Below are positions 55,735 to 64,000 of a DNA stretch of 64,000 nucleotides, piece by piece. The translations under genes were made by a program, and so were the position numbers. Below the pieces are notes generated by a model. That model was given only the letters and a program-made list of their open reading frames with translations. It was not told the origin of the DNA and did not search any database. The DNA lies in contig CM076948.1 in NCBI GenBank assembly GCA_039566865.1, forward strand, positions 11,915,001-11,979,000, in the 5' to 3' direction. Source of the stretch: Aurelia coerulea. Its lineage: Eukaryota > Cnidaria > Scyphozoa > Semaeostomeae > Ulmaridae. How positions within the stretch are numbered: position 1 is the first letter of the stretch; each line of letters begins with the position of its first letter.

Positions 55735-56780
55735 GCATCATCGAGTCTCTGTAATTTCTTTATTTAAAGCACTTGTGGAATATACAATGGGGTAGGGAAA
55801 GCTGTAATGAGTAGCAGTACAACAGTAGTGGCCGTATCGTATCATTGTTATGTATATCGATTCTGCTACATAACGGCTGACTTTTTCGCGAATACGAGAT
55901 AAAAGCTTTACTCTGGCAGATGCTTTTTTATACACATTTTCAAAATGTTGATGTAGGTTCAGATGGTTATCCAAATCTGCACCAATGTACTTGTATGATT
56001 TGGTCTCATGAATAATTTGATTGTAGATTTTGATGTCCACCTTTGGCTGTTTGGACAACTTGTGATGTTATCCATATAGCAAAATTCAGTTTTACCTTTT
56101 TTCAAGTTAATGAACAAGTTATTTTCATTAAACCAGTCTGCAACTGTTTGCAGTGCACTGTTAAGTAAATGCTCTATTTAATTTGAGTTCTTTCGTGCAC
56201 AATATTAAACACAATCGTCGGCATATAAAATAATGCCAGCATCAGTGAGCGGAATATGGAATGATGTCGTTGATTATCAGCCCAAAAAGAACCGGCCCCA
56301 GGATGGATCCTTGTGGGACACCACATGTAACATTTTCTTCGCATGAGCTGGTGTTATCAAAATTTACTTTTCGTTTTCTATTAAAGAGATAATCACCGAT
56401 CCATTGTAATTCCACGTCATCCATACCATCACCTGGTAATTTTTCAAGCAAGGTTACATGACGTGCTGTGTCGAAGGCTTGACGGAGGTCAATATAGACA
56501 GCACCACTACACAGCCCTTTATCAATGTTCTGTGAAACCTTTCTGACAGAAAGGTAACTGCAACTGCATGTTGCGTGGATCTCCCTTGTCTAAACCCAAA
56601 CTGATGTGGGCAAAATAGGCCATTCGATTCAAGGTACTGGGATGTTTGATTGTAAATGATTTTCTCGATAACGTTTGATAGAGGAGAAATTACCGTGATA
56701 GTGTATAGTTGTCCAACATTGTCAGATTGCCTGATTTGAAAACAGGGGTGATCTTCCCACATTTAAAGTTTTGATTCGTG
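55735..56780 (-). pseudogene. LINE-E reverse transcriptase fragment
   Basis: Minus-strand pieces in several frames give CGKITPVFKSGN, ISPLSNVIEKIIY, HQFGFRQGRSTQHAV, a degraded IDLRQAFDT-type block, [22 protein letters not shown] (active site near 56220) and YKYIGADLDNHLNL. At least three frameshifts occur. The 5' part (endonuclease) and the C-terminus are missing. Confidence 0.83.
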
Positions 56781-57104
56781 CAAATGTTTGATTTTTTTTC
56801 TTCAGATAAAAATGTTGCGTGCTTTCCTCCGCAGGTACCTTTCTCAAGGTTGAGCAGGTGGAGCAGGCACAGAGAGAGAGAGAGAGATAGATATGGGACT
56901 TCCTTCTCCTTCGTTTTTCTTTCCTCTATATCAATTCGTCTCCAACATGCGTCGTTCCTAAACAGGAAAATGGTATTACAGGAAATTTGGATGTTAATTT
57001 TCGTACCGCGCTGTGAAAATTCGATACCGCAAGTCTTTTCCGTCATTACCACAATACCACACAAAATTTACCCCCTATACCGCAATACCGCAAACCCGAA
57101 GTAC
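56781..57104. other. Low-complexity gap with AG and ATACCGCA repeats
   Basis: An (AG)n run lies at 56871-56890, and several TACCGCAATACCGCA-type repeats at 57000-57100. No gene is recognised. Confidence 0.6.
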
Positions 57105-57371
57105 CCCTCGTTACTCGATAAGGTCCAGGTATACTGTGACACTTGGAATATGAACTTAAACCCCACTTAAACGTAAAAAAGACTAATTCCATTACATTTC
57201 AGAAGAAAAACAGAACTAATAAGAAGAACACTTTCATGCTTGGAAATAAGGAAATTGAACCTGTCAGTTCCTTCAACTATTTAGGTATGACCATCAATGC
57301 AAATGGTTCACTACACACCTCAATGGAAAATCTGTCATCTAAAGCACAGAGGGCTGTGTACGCGCTTAAAT
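57105..57371 (+). pseudogene. LINE-D part 1: RT thumb region
   Basis: SLLDKVQVYCDTWNMNLNP, then after a frameshift NSITFQKKNR, FNYLGMTINANGS and KAQRAVYALKF. These are the segments that follow the RT active site in many LINEs. It is cut at about 57372. Confidence 0.8.
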
Positions 57372-58012
57372 TTAGTTGACGGAGATAAATAGCCACCTCC
57401 AGGCCTGCATATGCAGATCTTGTTTCTTAGCCAATGAAAATTGAGAACTCTTGTGGTGATCACCACTTTCACGTGATCAGGTTTTCTCGAGAACAAACAA
57501 ATTTAAAATGGCTAACGGATTCAGAGTTGTGCTCTCCTGCAAGAAACAGAAGCGAACTCAACGAGCTGGAAAGTTGTACACTTTGTTTTTGAGGTACGGG
57601 GAAAAGGAAGAAGAGTTGTTGGACGAGCACGACGATATCCAGTTGTTATTATGCTTCGAGACTTCAGCTGAGACAACACTAACAGAATGGATTTTGGAAA
57701 CAGTTGAATTAGGCGCCTAGGCCGATCGTTGCCAAAGACGTACGAAACTCCCCCGAAACTCAGTCCATGCATGACAAAATTTGAAAAGCTGGAAGATGGA
57801 TATGTTCACATGCTGGAAGATATTCGTATGCAAGAAAGTTCCACGAAGAGAGGGCAAGTGTGATTATAGAGGATGATATTATTTTGTTGTATTGTAGTTG
57901 TACGGCCTTGTGCGTCGTGACGAAAGGCAATCGCTGATTGGTCAATTCATTTCAATTGAGTTGAGTTGAAGTTATTTTCAGAAAGCCGTTGGCATTAGCT
58001 CCGTCAACTAAC
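57372..58012. mobile_element. 640-bp TIR element in LINE-D
   Basis: The ends TTAGTTGACGGAG and CTCCGTCAACTAA are inverted. A frame at 57508-57720 is not recognised. I cannot state a target duplication with confidence. Confidence 0.7.
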
Positions 58013-58242
58013 TTTAATAATACCGGGTGAGTCAGAAAAGAGAATCCCAGTTTGAAAGGTCACGGCTCACAGGATTTCAAGACAATGATATCGGCAAATA
58101 TATAGTTTAATGGTAGAAATGTTCAAATCTATTATAAAATTTACCTGACTGAAATCGGCCACTCTATTCTGAAATTATGAGGGATTTTCTCCAGAAAGCC
58201 TCTTCAAAAAACATCCAAAACATGCCCAAAATCATGAACAGA

Positions 58243-58607
58243 TTTCCCACGGGGGGGGGGGGGGGGGGTTCTTCCATAGTAAAGTTACATGGGGATGTGC
58301 CGCGAGCAAGGGTATACTTTTTTGGATTTCTAGTTTAGCCAAGGGTATACTTTTTTGCAATTTTGGCCTACAACGGTCTAGCCAAGGGTATCATTTTTGA
58401 CAATGTTGGTCTAGCGAACGGTCATGAGATCATATTTGGTACAAATTTGACAATATTGGTCCAGAAATGGTCAAATTTGGTCTAGCCAAGGGTACCATTT
58501 TCGTAAAAATTAGTCTAGCCTACGGTACCATTTTGAATATGCTCGCGGCAGACCCATACCAAAAATTTGGCCAATAACCCCCCCCCCCTCCCCCCCCCCC
58601 GTGGAGG
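58243..58607. mobile_element. Fold-back element with poly-G/poly-C termini and internal repeats
   Basis: The ends are CCACGGGGGG... and ...CCCCCCGTGG. Just inside, GGATGTGCCGCGAGCA and the inverse of GCTCGCGGCAGACCC match. Between the arms, imperfect units around TCTAGCCAAGGGTA(C/T) repeat from about 58310 to 58530. Confidence 0.7.
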
Positions 58608-58984
58608 AGTCTTTCACGGATTTATATCTACTAGAAGAAGAAACTTTCGCGAGTTTTGGAATAAATGCGAATGTTTTGGAAAACTTTTGTGAATCGACCA
58701 AAATTGGAAATTTCGCGGGAATGAACTTTCGCGTTTGCGAGAATAGCATGATTTTCTGGGAATGAAAATGCACGAATTTCATAACACTTTGCGAGAATGA
58801 AATTTCACGAATTAGATATTGTAGGGAATAACAGGCTGTGCCATATCCACAGGAAGGAATGGGCGATTAAAGCCGGGTAAATTACTGAACCTAATTGAAC
58901 ATATTAGCAATAAAACAAGACATTTTTCAATATTATTGCTTTAATATTCATGGAGCAGTGGCCTTCCAAGCGGGGATCCTTTTT
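58608..58984. other. Non-coding repeat region
   Basis: Motifs AACTTTCGCGAG and GCGAATCGACCAAAAT recur here and at 55650-55715. GAAATTTCACGAATTAGAT (58801) and TATTGTAGGGAATAACAGG continue in one line, and the same line occurs in inverse at 62098-62140. Confidence 0.55.
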
Positions 58985-60404
58985 TCTGACTAACCCGGTA
59001 GATTCCCTATTAAACGACTGCCTATTAAAGCAGCTCTGAAGCTTTTTGAGAGTGTAGTAACTCCCATCCAGCTGTATGGTTGTATTACAGAATTGTCAAG
59101 ATTTCAATTTTGAGGCCAGGCAAATTGGATTGTTAGAACCGTTCTGGGACAAATTATGGTGTGTTTGCGCAAAAATTTTCCTGTGGTGGTAATTTATAAA
59201 AGTACCGTTACCTAATTATGAAAGTTTTCAATTGGGCACTGGTAAACGGATGGGATGCATTCTAAACCAAAGAATATCATCTTTTTACAAAAATAGTTTC
59301 CTGGGGATGCTAATTTAAACAACTGTTACGAAATGATCAACAATTCTATTTCACCACCAGCTAACATGTGATCGGTAGAAGTGTTCTAAGCCAAAGTAAA
59401 GGGCGTGTCCCCGAAAATTTTCCTGGGGGCTTTGCCCCCAGACCCCCTCATCCAGTGGCGGATTTGACGTGAGTTCCATGAGTTCGAGAACTTAGTAAAT
59501 ATTTCATAGATAAATTTGTCTCTGAGAGTAGAATTACGATAATTATGAAAATGAGATCCGCGATGAAAATAACAAACGATTTCAAAGTCTGTTCAATTGC
59601 GCTTATATAAGGGGCTACAAACTAGGCCCCTTATATGTGTCAATAAGGCAAAATGTGGCTGGCTGAAGGAGAAACATTTGACGTAAACTTAGGCCTTATG
59701 ATCATATGAAGGTCCGAAACTGGTTTGGTGGGATGCTTTTCATTTCAAAATTTATCAGTTATTAATTAGTTAAGAAAAATTTGAAAGCTTTAAAGGCAAT
59801 CTAAAGGTCATGGCTGCAAAAATTTCCTCGTGGGAGTACCCCCGCACCCCCTAGCTTCGCTCACCTTCGATCTCATCATGGGAACTCATTAAAAATCGGT
59901 TCTAGATCCGCCCCTGATTGTATACTGAACTTTGAAGCTTCTGCTGGTCCCCATGCCCTCTTTTTCACCAACCATATACTTCAGATTTCTGAATCTGAGA
60001 GAACTTGACAGCCCTTCGATAATTCCATTACAGAGTGACGCATTAGATTGGCTGCGGAAATTTTTGGAAATCCGAAGTTCGTAAAGTAGAGGGCGTGGTG
60101 CAAGAAAATTTTTCTGGGGCTCCGCCCCAGACCCCACTGTGTTTCGCCCCCCCAATAAAAAATCCTGGCGGCGCCACTGTATGGTTGTGAAATATGGGGG
60201 ACATATAACTATTTGAGTTTTGACAAATGGGACAAGTGTGATATGGAAAGGGTTCATCTAAACTTTTGCAAACGTCTGTTGGGTGTTAATAGATCCACCA
60301 CAAGCATTCTCGTGAGAGGGGAACTGGGCAGGTACCCTCTTAAGTTAAACGTTGAAAATAGGATTAACTCTTTTTTATCACGTCAAAAAAGCCCCAGAGG
60401 ATAG
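58985..60404 (+). pseudogene. LINE-D part 2, interrupted at 59084-60176
   Basis: ALKLFESVVTPIQLYGC ends at the insertion, and CEIWGTYNYL, FDKWDKCDMERVHLNFCKR, LLGVNRSTTSILVRGELG and YPLKLNVENRINSFL follow it. The split falls in the L-Y-G-C motif. Confidence 0.82.
59084..60176. mobile_element. 1.09-kb insertion with 12-bp direct repeat
   Basis: CTGTATGGTTGT occurs at 59072-59083 and 60177-60188. The right end CGGCGCCACTG resembles that of the insertion in BEL/Pao (15304-16142), suggesting a hAT-like family with CAGTGGCG ends. Internally another CAGTGGCGGATTTG (59454) and AGATCCGCCCCTG (59906) form an inverted pair, so at least two elements are present. Several GGGGCTCCGCCCCAGACC-type blocks are also present. 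Confidence 0.65.
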
Positions 60405-60499
60405 TCTTATTTACCAAGCTTATTTAATGAATTTGGAACTTCCATCCGATCTAAATTGTAATACGCATATCGAGAATGTTACGCGAAATCTAAATCTAC

Positions 60500-60711
60500 A
60501 ATCATGGACAAAATAGTTTGAGACAAATTCAAAATTTAAGATCTGACTATTGAAGATCCCCCCCTCCCCCTTATTCAATGTTGGTGACGTGTCGAGGGAG
60601 GTTCTCGGATTTTTCAACATTGATTGTGGGGGGAACGGGGGAAGAGGATGCTGAACAGTTCAAAATATCAGAAAAAGTTAATTTGTCTCATAATTTATGT
60701 CCATGATTGTA
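60500..60711. mobile_element. About 210-bp MITE with TA flanks in LINE-D
   Basis: The ends CAATCATGGACAAAAT and ATGTCCATGATTG are inverted, and GAGACAAATT / AATTTGTCTC match further in. TA lies on each side. It splits the LINE-D frame. Confidence 0.78.
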
Positions 60712-61022
60712 GAAGACTTTCACTCCTGCATCAAAAGCATGTTCAAGCTTCGCAATAAAACCAACTATAATAGATATTGGACGAGAGAAATGTCCTCTTC
60801 AAAAAAGGGGGAGTTTTTCTTCCAAATAAAAAAAGGCATCATGCTGGAGCCATATTTAATGCAACATAACAAACGACAGCCATGAGTGATTACTAGTAAA
60901 CTTCGACTCAGCGACCATTGTCTTGCGATTGAGACAGGTCGTAGACAATCCCCAAAAATTAATAGGGAAGGTCGGGTCTGTCAAATTTGTAATGAGGAAT
61001 TCATTGAAGATGAAAGACGCTT

Positions 61023-61377
61023 TCTACTCAAATGTGAACACTATTCTGTGGTTAGAGATGCATTTCTGAATCAAATTTTTGAAAATTATCCAAGTACGAA
61101 ACAACTTACCCCTGATGATTTGCTTCAATTCATGTACTTATGTGAGGATCAAGAAACAATCGACAATCTCCTCAAATTCACTGGACATGTTACTGATATC
61201 CGAGAAAAAACATTACACGCTTTAGATATTTCTACTCAAATGTTGAACACTATTCTGTGGTTAGAGATGCATTTCTGAATCAAATTTTTGTCTAAAAATT
61301 ATCCAAGTACGAAACAACTTACCCCTGATGATTTGCTTCAATTCATGTACTTATGTGAGGATCAAGAAACAATCGAC
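61023..61377 (+). repeat. Direct duplication of about 142 bp inside LINE-D
   Basis: 61023-61164 and 61231-61377 are nearly identical (for example CGAAACAACTTACCCCTGAT in both). Differences are a T insertion near 61243 and a few bases near 61290. Confidence 0.92.
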
Positions 61378-61440
61378 GAAGAGAAATTAGAAGTAAAACG
61401 TTTGGGCCAGCAGATTCCAGAATTTCAGTGGAAGTAATCA

Positions 61441-62619
61441 TCGCGTAGATTGACAAGGAGCTCGTATTCAAGGTAAGACTAAGACTGGCTTACAGGTTCA
61501 GCGAGTTTTTGGAGGGCCTACTGTTTCCTATCCTTGCCTCTTTGCTTGTTGGCGAAACCAGAAAAAACTTAGACAAACTACGGTGCTTGCGACTGATGTA
61601 CTGATGTCTATTTTGTTGCGATTTAAAATGTTTGTTGCATTCTTCAGAGAGAAATAGCACTTTTTACAAAATTTGAGATCAAAACAAAGGAAGGCAAGGA
61701 AATATCTTTCGAGGTATTCTGCCGTAAGTAAGCAAACACTGAATTGCAGAATGAAAACTAGGTATGCCAAGTTTCTACAGAAAGTTTCTAGAAAATGTAT
61801 CGAAAAGGGCGTTGCCAGCATTTTCCGAGCGTTTGAAGGGCGTGGTCACTAAAAAATTTCTTGGGGCTACGCCCCCAGACCCTTGCTTCTTCCCAAGTTC
61901 GCCCCACCAAGTATTTTCCTCACCAGCCGCCACTGGTTTTCTTTTATGTTGTGTTCTATTGCAGCCGTAGAGTGTAAAAGCTATTGTGCTGAATGAATGA
62001 AAAAAAATTTGAGAGAAATGGCACATGTTTCCGAAGTGACGTTAGATTTGGTTGCCTGGCAACGAGCTGTTACGAGAAATGAATCGCAAAAGTTTATTCC
62101 TGTTATTCCCTACAATATCTAATTCGTGAAATTTCTAACTAATTAATTTTCCAAACATCAATCATAGTATAGAGCCCCGTCCATTACTCAATTAGAAGAG
62201 GTTCGTAGAAGATCTGCGCCAAATGCAAATGACCAGGAACACGAAATGTTATGGACATTGCAAGTTATAAAAGATTATCGTGCTCGGAAAATTACATAAT
62301 TTGCAGAGACCTTTGTATTTATTTGTTTTTTATATTATTTTCTATGGGCCTTCTTGGGTTGAACTTATCGGTCTCTGAGTGGTTGGGCTGGAAGGCTTCC
62401 CCCTAAAATTACATCAAGATAATTTGTCTTTAAACACTAATCCTCTAATAGTTCATTCAGATAGTTGCAGAAGGATGACAAACAATAATTATTTTCGAAC
62501 TAATAGTGAAGACAAATGAGAAGGAGAACCCTCCAACCCAACCACTCAGAACAGCAGCTTAGAGCCGCGTATTAAGGTTTTTAGTTAGGCCCCGAGTGGT
62601 TGAGAAGAAGTAAGCGATC
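61441..62619. other. Non-coding region with element remnants
   Basis: A GGGGCTACGCCCCCAGACCC block at about 61863 resembles those inside 59084-60176. An imperfect inverted pair, GAGTGGTTGGGCTGGA (62377) and TCCAACCCAACCACTC (62532), marks a fold-back of about 170 bp. No gene is recognised. Confidence 0.5.
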
Positions 62620-63101
62620 CTATAAATTGCTCTTGAAAACTCCTATGGCCTTGCAATGCTTGGTCAAGCATTCGTCAGTAAGCTTTGATGGATCGTCGAG
62701 AAGTGCTAGAAAGGCTGCATTGTTCTCTCCAAGCGACATCCAGACATCCCACACTGTCTTTTTTCCACGTTCAGAGAAGAATGAAACGGTGTCACATCCC
62801 GAAAAGGCATGCAAAAAAGCAATTATCTGGCCTTTTCCTCTCGGTGAGCTATCGCATATTTGTGTGAAGACAAATAGCGAAGTTTGGTGCCAGTACCAAA
62901 TGCAACCCATAATTCATAAACATTGAGCAGAGGACAGTAGGATAAGGCAATGATTACAATATCAGTGTCTACCACTCGAAGTATTAGCTTCTGGCGACCT
63001 TTTTGTAATATCCCCGAAGGGACGGGCGAGAGGGCGTAAACACAGTGACAGCTACATGCTTGGAGTCGATGTGAACTAAACCAAATCAATATCTCCCGCA
63101 A
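62620..63101 (-). pseudogene. GCD-motif (PIN/FEN-like?) protein fragment, frameshifted
   Basis: The minus strand gives RVVDTDIVIIALSYC and YELWVAFGTGTKLRYLS, then in a shifted frame FLHAFSGCDTVSFFSERG and KKTVWDVWMSLGE. This order (DTD, ELW-AFGTG, H-AF-GCDT-S-F, GKKT-W) is one I know from abundant uncharacterised cnidarian proteins. The spaced acidic motifs suggest a PIN/FEN-type nuclease fold, but that is inference. The frameshift lies between about 62823 and 62910. N- and C-terminal parts are absent. Confidence 0.65.
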
Positions 63102-63129
63102 TATCTAAGGTATTTACAACCTTCAACAG

Positions 63130-63332
63130 GTAGACCAAACTCTAAATATTACATTTTTCTTGCCGCATCAAAGAACAATATCGTAATTTTCGATCTTGAT
63201 CTACATGTTGCATGGAAGTGGGCAAATCTTAATGCAAATCCATATAATCAGTCAGATGTATCTTACGTGAATTCTATCAATCTTGAATTTATGGACAGTA
63301 TCCTTGAATACGGGCACCAGTTTTCAGAAATG
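63130..63332 (+). CDS. Candidate host-gene exon (unidentified)
   Basis: An open stretch is bounded by a good 3' splice site (TTCAACAG before 63130) and a consensus donor (ATG then GTAAGA at 63333). It encodes a peptide with NIVIFDLDLHVAWKWANL and NLEFMDSILEYGHQF, unlike any transposon domain I know. The reading frame is closed by stops beyond the splice sites on both sides. No function can be assigned and transcription is unproven. Confidence 0.35.
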
Positions 63333-64000
63333 GTAAGAACTAAAAAAAGCATACATGAAATCTTTCTTTCATACTCTCTAATGAATCCTGATTAATCCTA
63401 ATTCACAGTGGAGATTTACGTACATACATACTTTCATTGTCCATATACATAATGTAGAAATATTGTAACAGGACTGTAGTTATTCTTAAAGTGTCATTCA
63501 TGTTGAGACTCAAATAGACCTAATAGTTCAGCTTGTTTGATGTATCACTAATTTCATTCTCGGTTTCATAACGTTTAGATTTGTTACATTGCCTTAGTTC
63601 ATTAGTAAGAGCCATTTTACGAAGAATGTTACGTCCATAGAAATTAAAGATTAGCTAGGTCTCAATTCTTACCTTCGTAAGCTTCGGCTTGTAGCAAAGG
63701 CCGTTGCATATTTCTGTCATCAGACACGAACCAATCACAAGTATCTTTGACTAGTAAAGAGAAGTTGGAAAGAAAATTCAAGTTGCATTTTTGAACATGG
63801 CCATGGCACACTGTAAAACAAAGTATTTTCCAAGGATGTTTGTCTTCTGCAGAAATAAAATTAGTCACATCAAAGTTGTCCGGTATATACTAGATCTATA
63901 AATTTGGTACTGTAAGTTTACACTAAATAATAGGTACTGGAAGAAAAACGGACGCAAAAAAGAGACAGATTTTTCAGCACATTGAGGCCTTTCAAACTTA
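63333..64000. other. Window end, no recognised features
   Basis: If the exon at 63130-63332 is real, this is intron. No repeat or coding structure stood out. Confidence 0.45.

Larger units (their letters stand above)
57105..61440 (+). mobile_element. LINE-D: C-terminal half of a non-LTR element with four insertions
   Basis: Pieces of one coding region occur in order at 57105-57371, 58985-59083, 60189-60499 and 60712-61440. They are separated by a TIR element, a poly-G fold-back, a 1.1-kb insertion and a MITE. The RT palm is missing; the 5' side is lost at about 57105. The pieces share the character of non-LTR elements with a C-terminal Cys/His motif. Confidence 0.75.
60405..61440 (+). pseudogene. 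LINE-D part 3: C-terminal Cys/His region
   Basis: After a frameshift near 60400: DSLIYQAYLMNLELPS and NTHIENVTRNLNL, then the MITE at 60500-60710. Next come FHSCIKSMFKLRNK, a stop at 60883-60885, SKLRLSDHCLAIETGR and VCQICNEEFIEDERRFLLKC. The final Cys-x2-Cys...Cys block is the usual C-terminal motif of this LINE type. The last part is duplicated (61023-61164 and 61231-61377). Confidence 0.82.

Noticed and set aside
55185..55754. Cys/Val-rich frames (VCVCQTCVCMSN repeats)
   Set aside because: Three overlapping frames all come from the GTGTGTATGTCAAACTT minisatellite, so none is likely to be a protein.
57508..57720. Plus-strand 70-codon frame inside a TIR element
   Set aside because: Protein-like composition but no recognised motif; antisense and adjacent frames are also open.

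Overview
This window looks like repeat-dense nuclear DNA from an animal, most likely a cnidarian and probably an anthozoan. That is an inference from the element types: a 2A-bearing non-LTR retrotransposon, a GIY-YIG Penelope-like element, BEL/Pao and Gypsy elements, many fold-back DNA elements, and a fragment of a 'GCDTVSFF' protein that I associate with cnidarian genomes. The DNA is AT-rich. I see no rRNA, tRNA, CRISPR array, operon or complete host gene. Nearly every real reading frame belongs to a transposable element, and most are decayed or interrupted. Family names such as LINE-A are local labels.

Layout. 0.2-9.5 kb: LINE-A1, broken by a TA-flanked fold-back, a 3-kb element with about 300-bp inverted ends, and a 2.6-kb insertion. 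9.95-21.7 kb: a 5'-deleted BEL/Pao element carrying three insertions; its 3' LTR is split by LINE-B1 (17321-21505), whose frame starts with a hydrophobic region and a 2A motif. 21.7-27.1 kb: LINE-C on the minus strand, split by a second LINE-B copy. 27.1-30.7 kb: small DNA elements and minisatellites. 30.7-32.2 kb: the 5' part of LINE-F; its 3' part lies at 54.2 kb. 33.3-38.4 kb: a young Gypsy element. 39.7-42.9 kb: decayed LINE-C2. 42.9-52.9 kb: a Penelope-like element (minus strand) with direct pseudo-LTRs that each carry a hammerhead-ribozyme core; LINE-A2, a TTAA-flanked element and a TIR element are nested in it. 54.2-61.4 kb: LINE-F 3' part, minisatellites, LINE-E, and LINE-D with four insertions. 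62.6-63.3 kb: the GCD-motif pseudogene and one possible host exon.

The insertions can be ordered because target duplications and reading frames rejoin across them. The most unusual arrangement is at 32176-54211. A LINE-F frame stops at a TA dinucleotide at 32174-32175 and resumes in the same frame at a TA at 54212-54213. The intervening 22 kb begins and ends with same-orientation copies of one 240-250 bp inverted-repeat element, as expected of a composite mobile unit or a duplication-expanded insertion. The second main point is that the Penelope pseudo-LTRs act as an internal control: one has a TTAA-flanked insertion and the other has the empty site.
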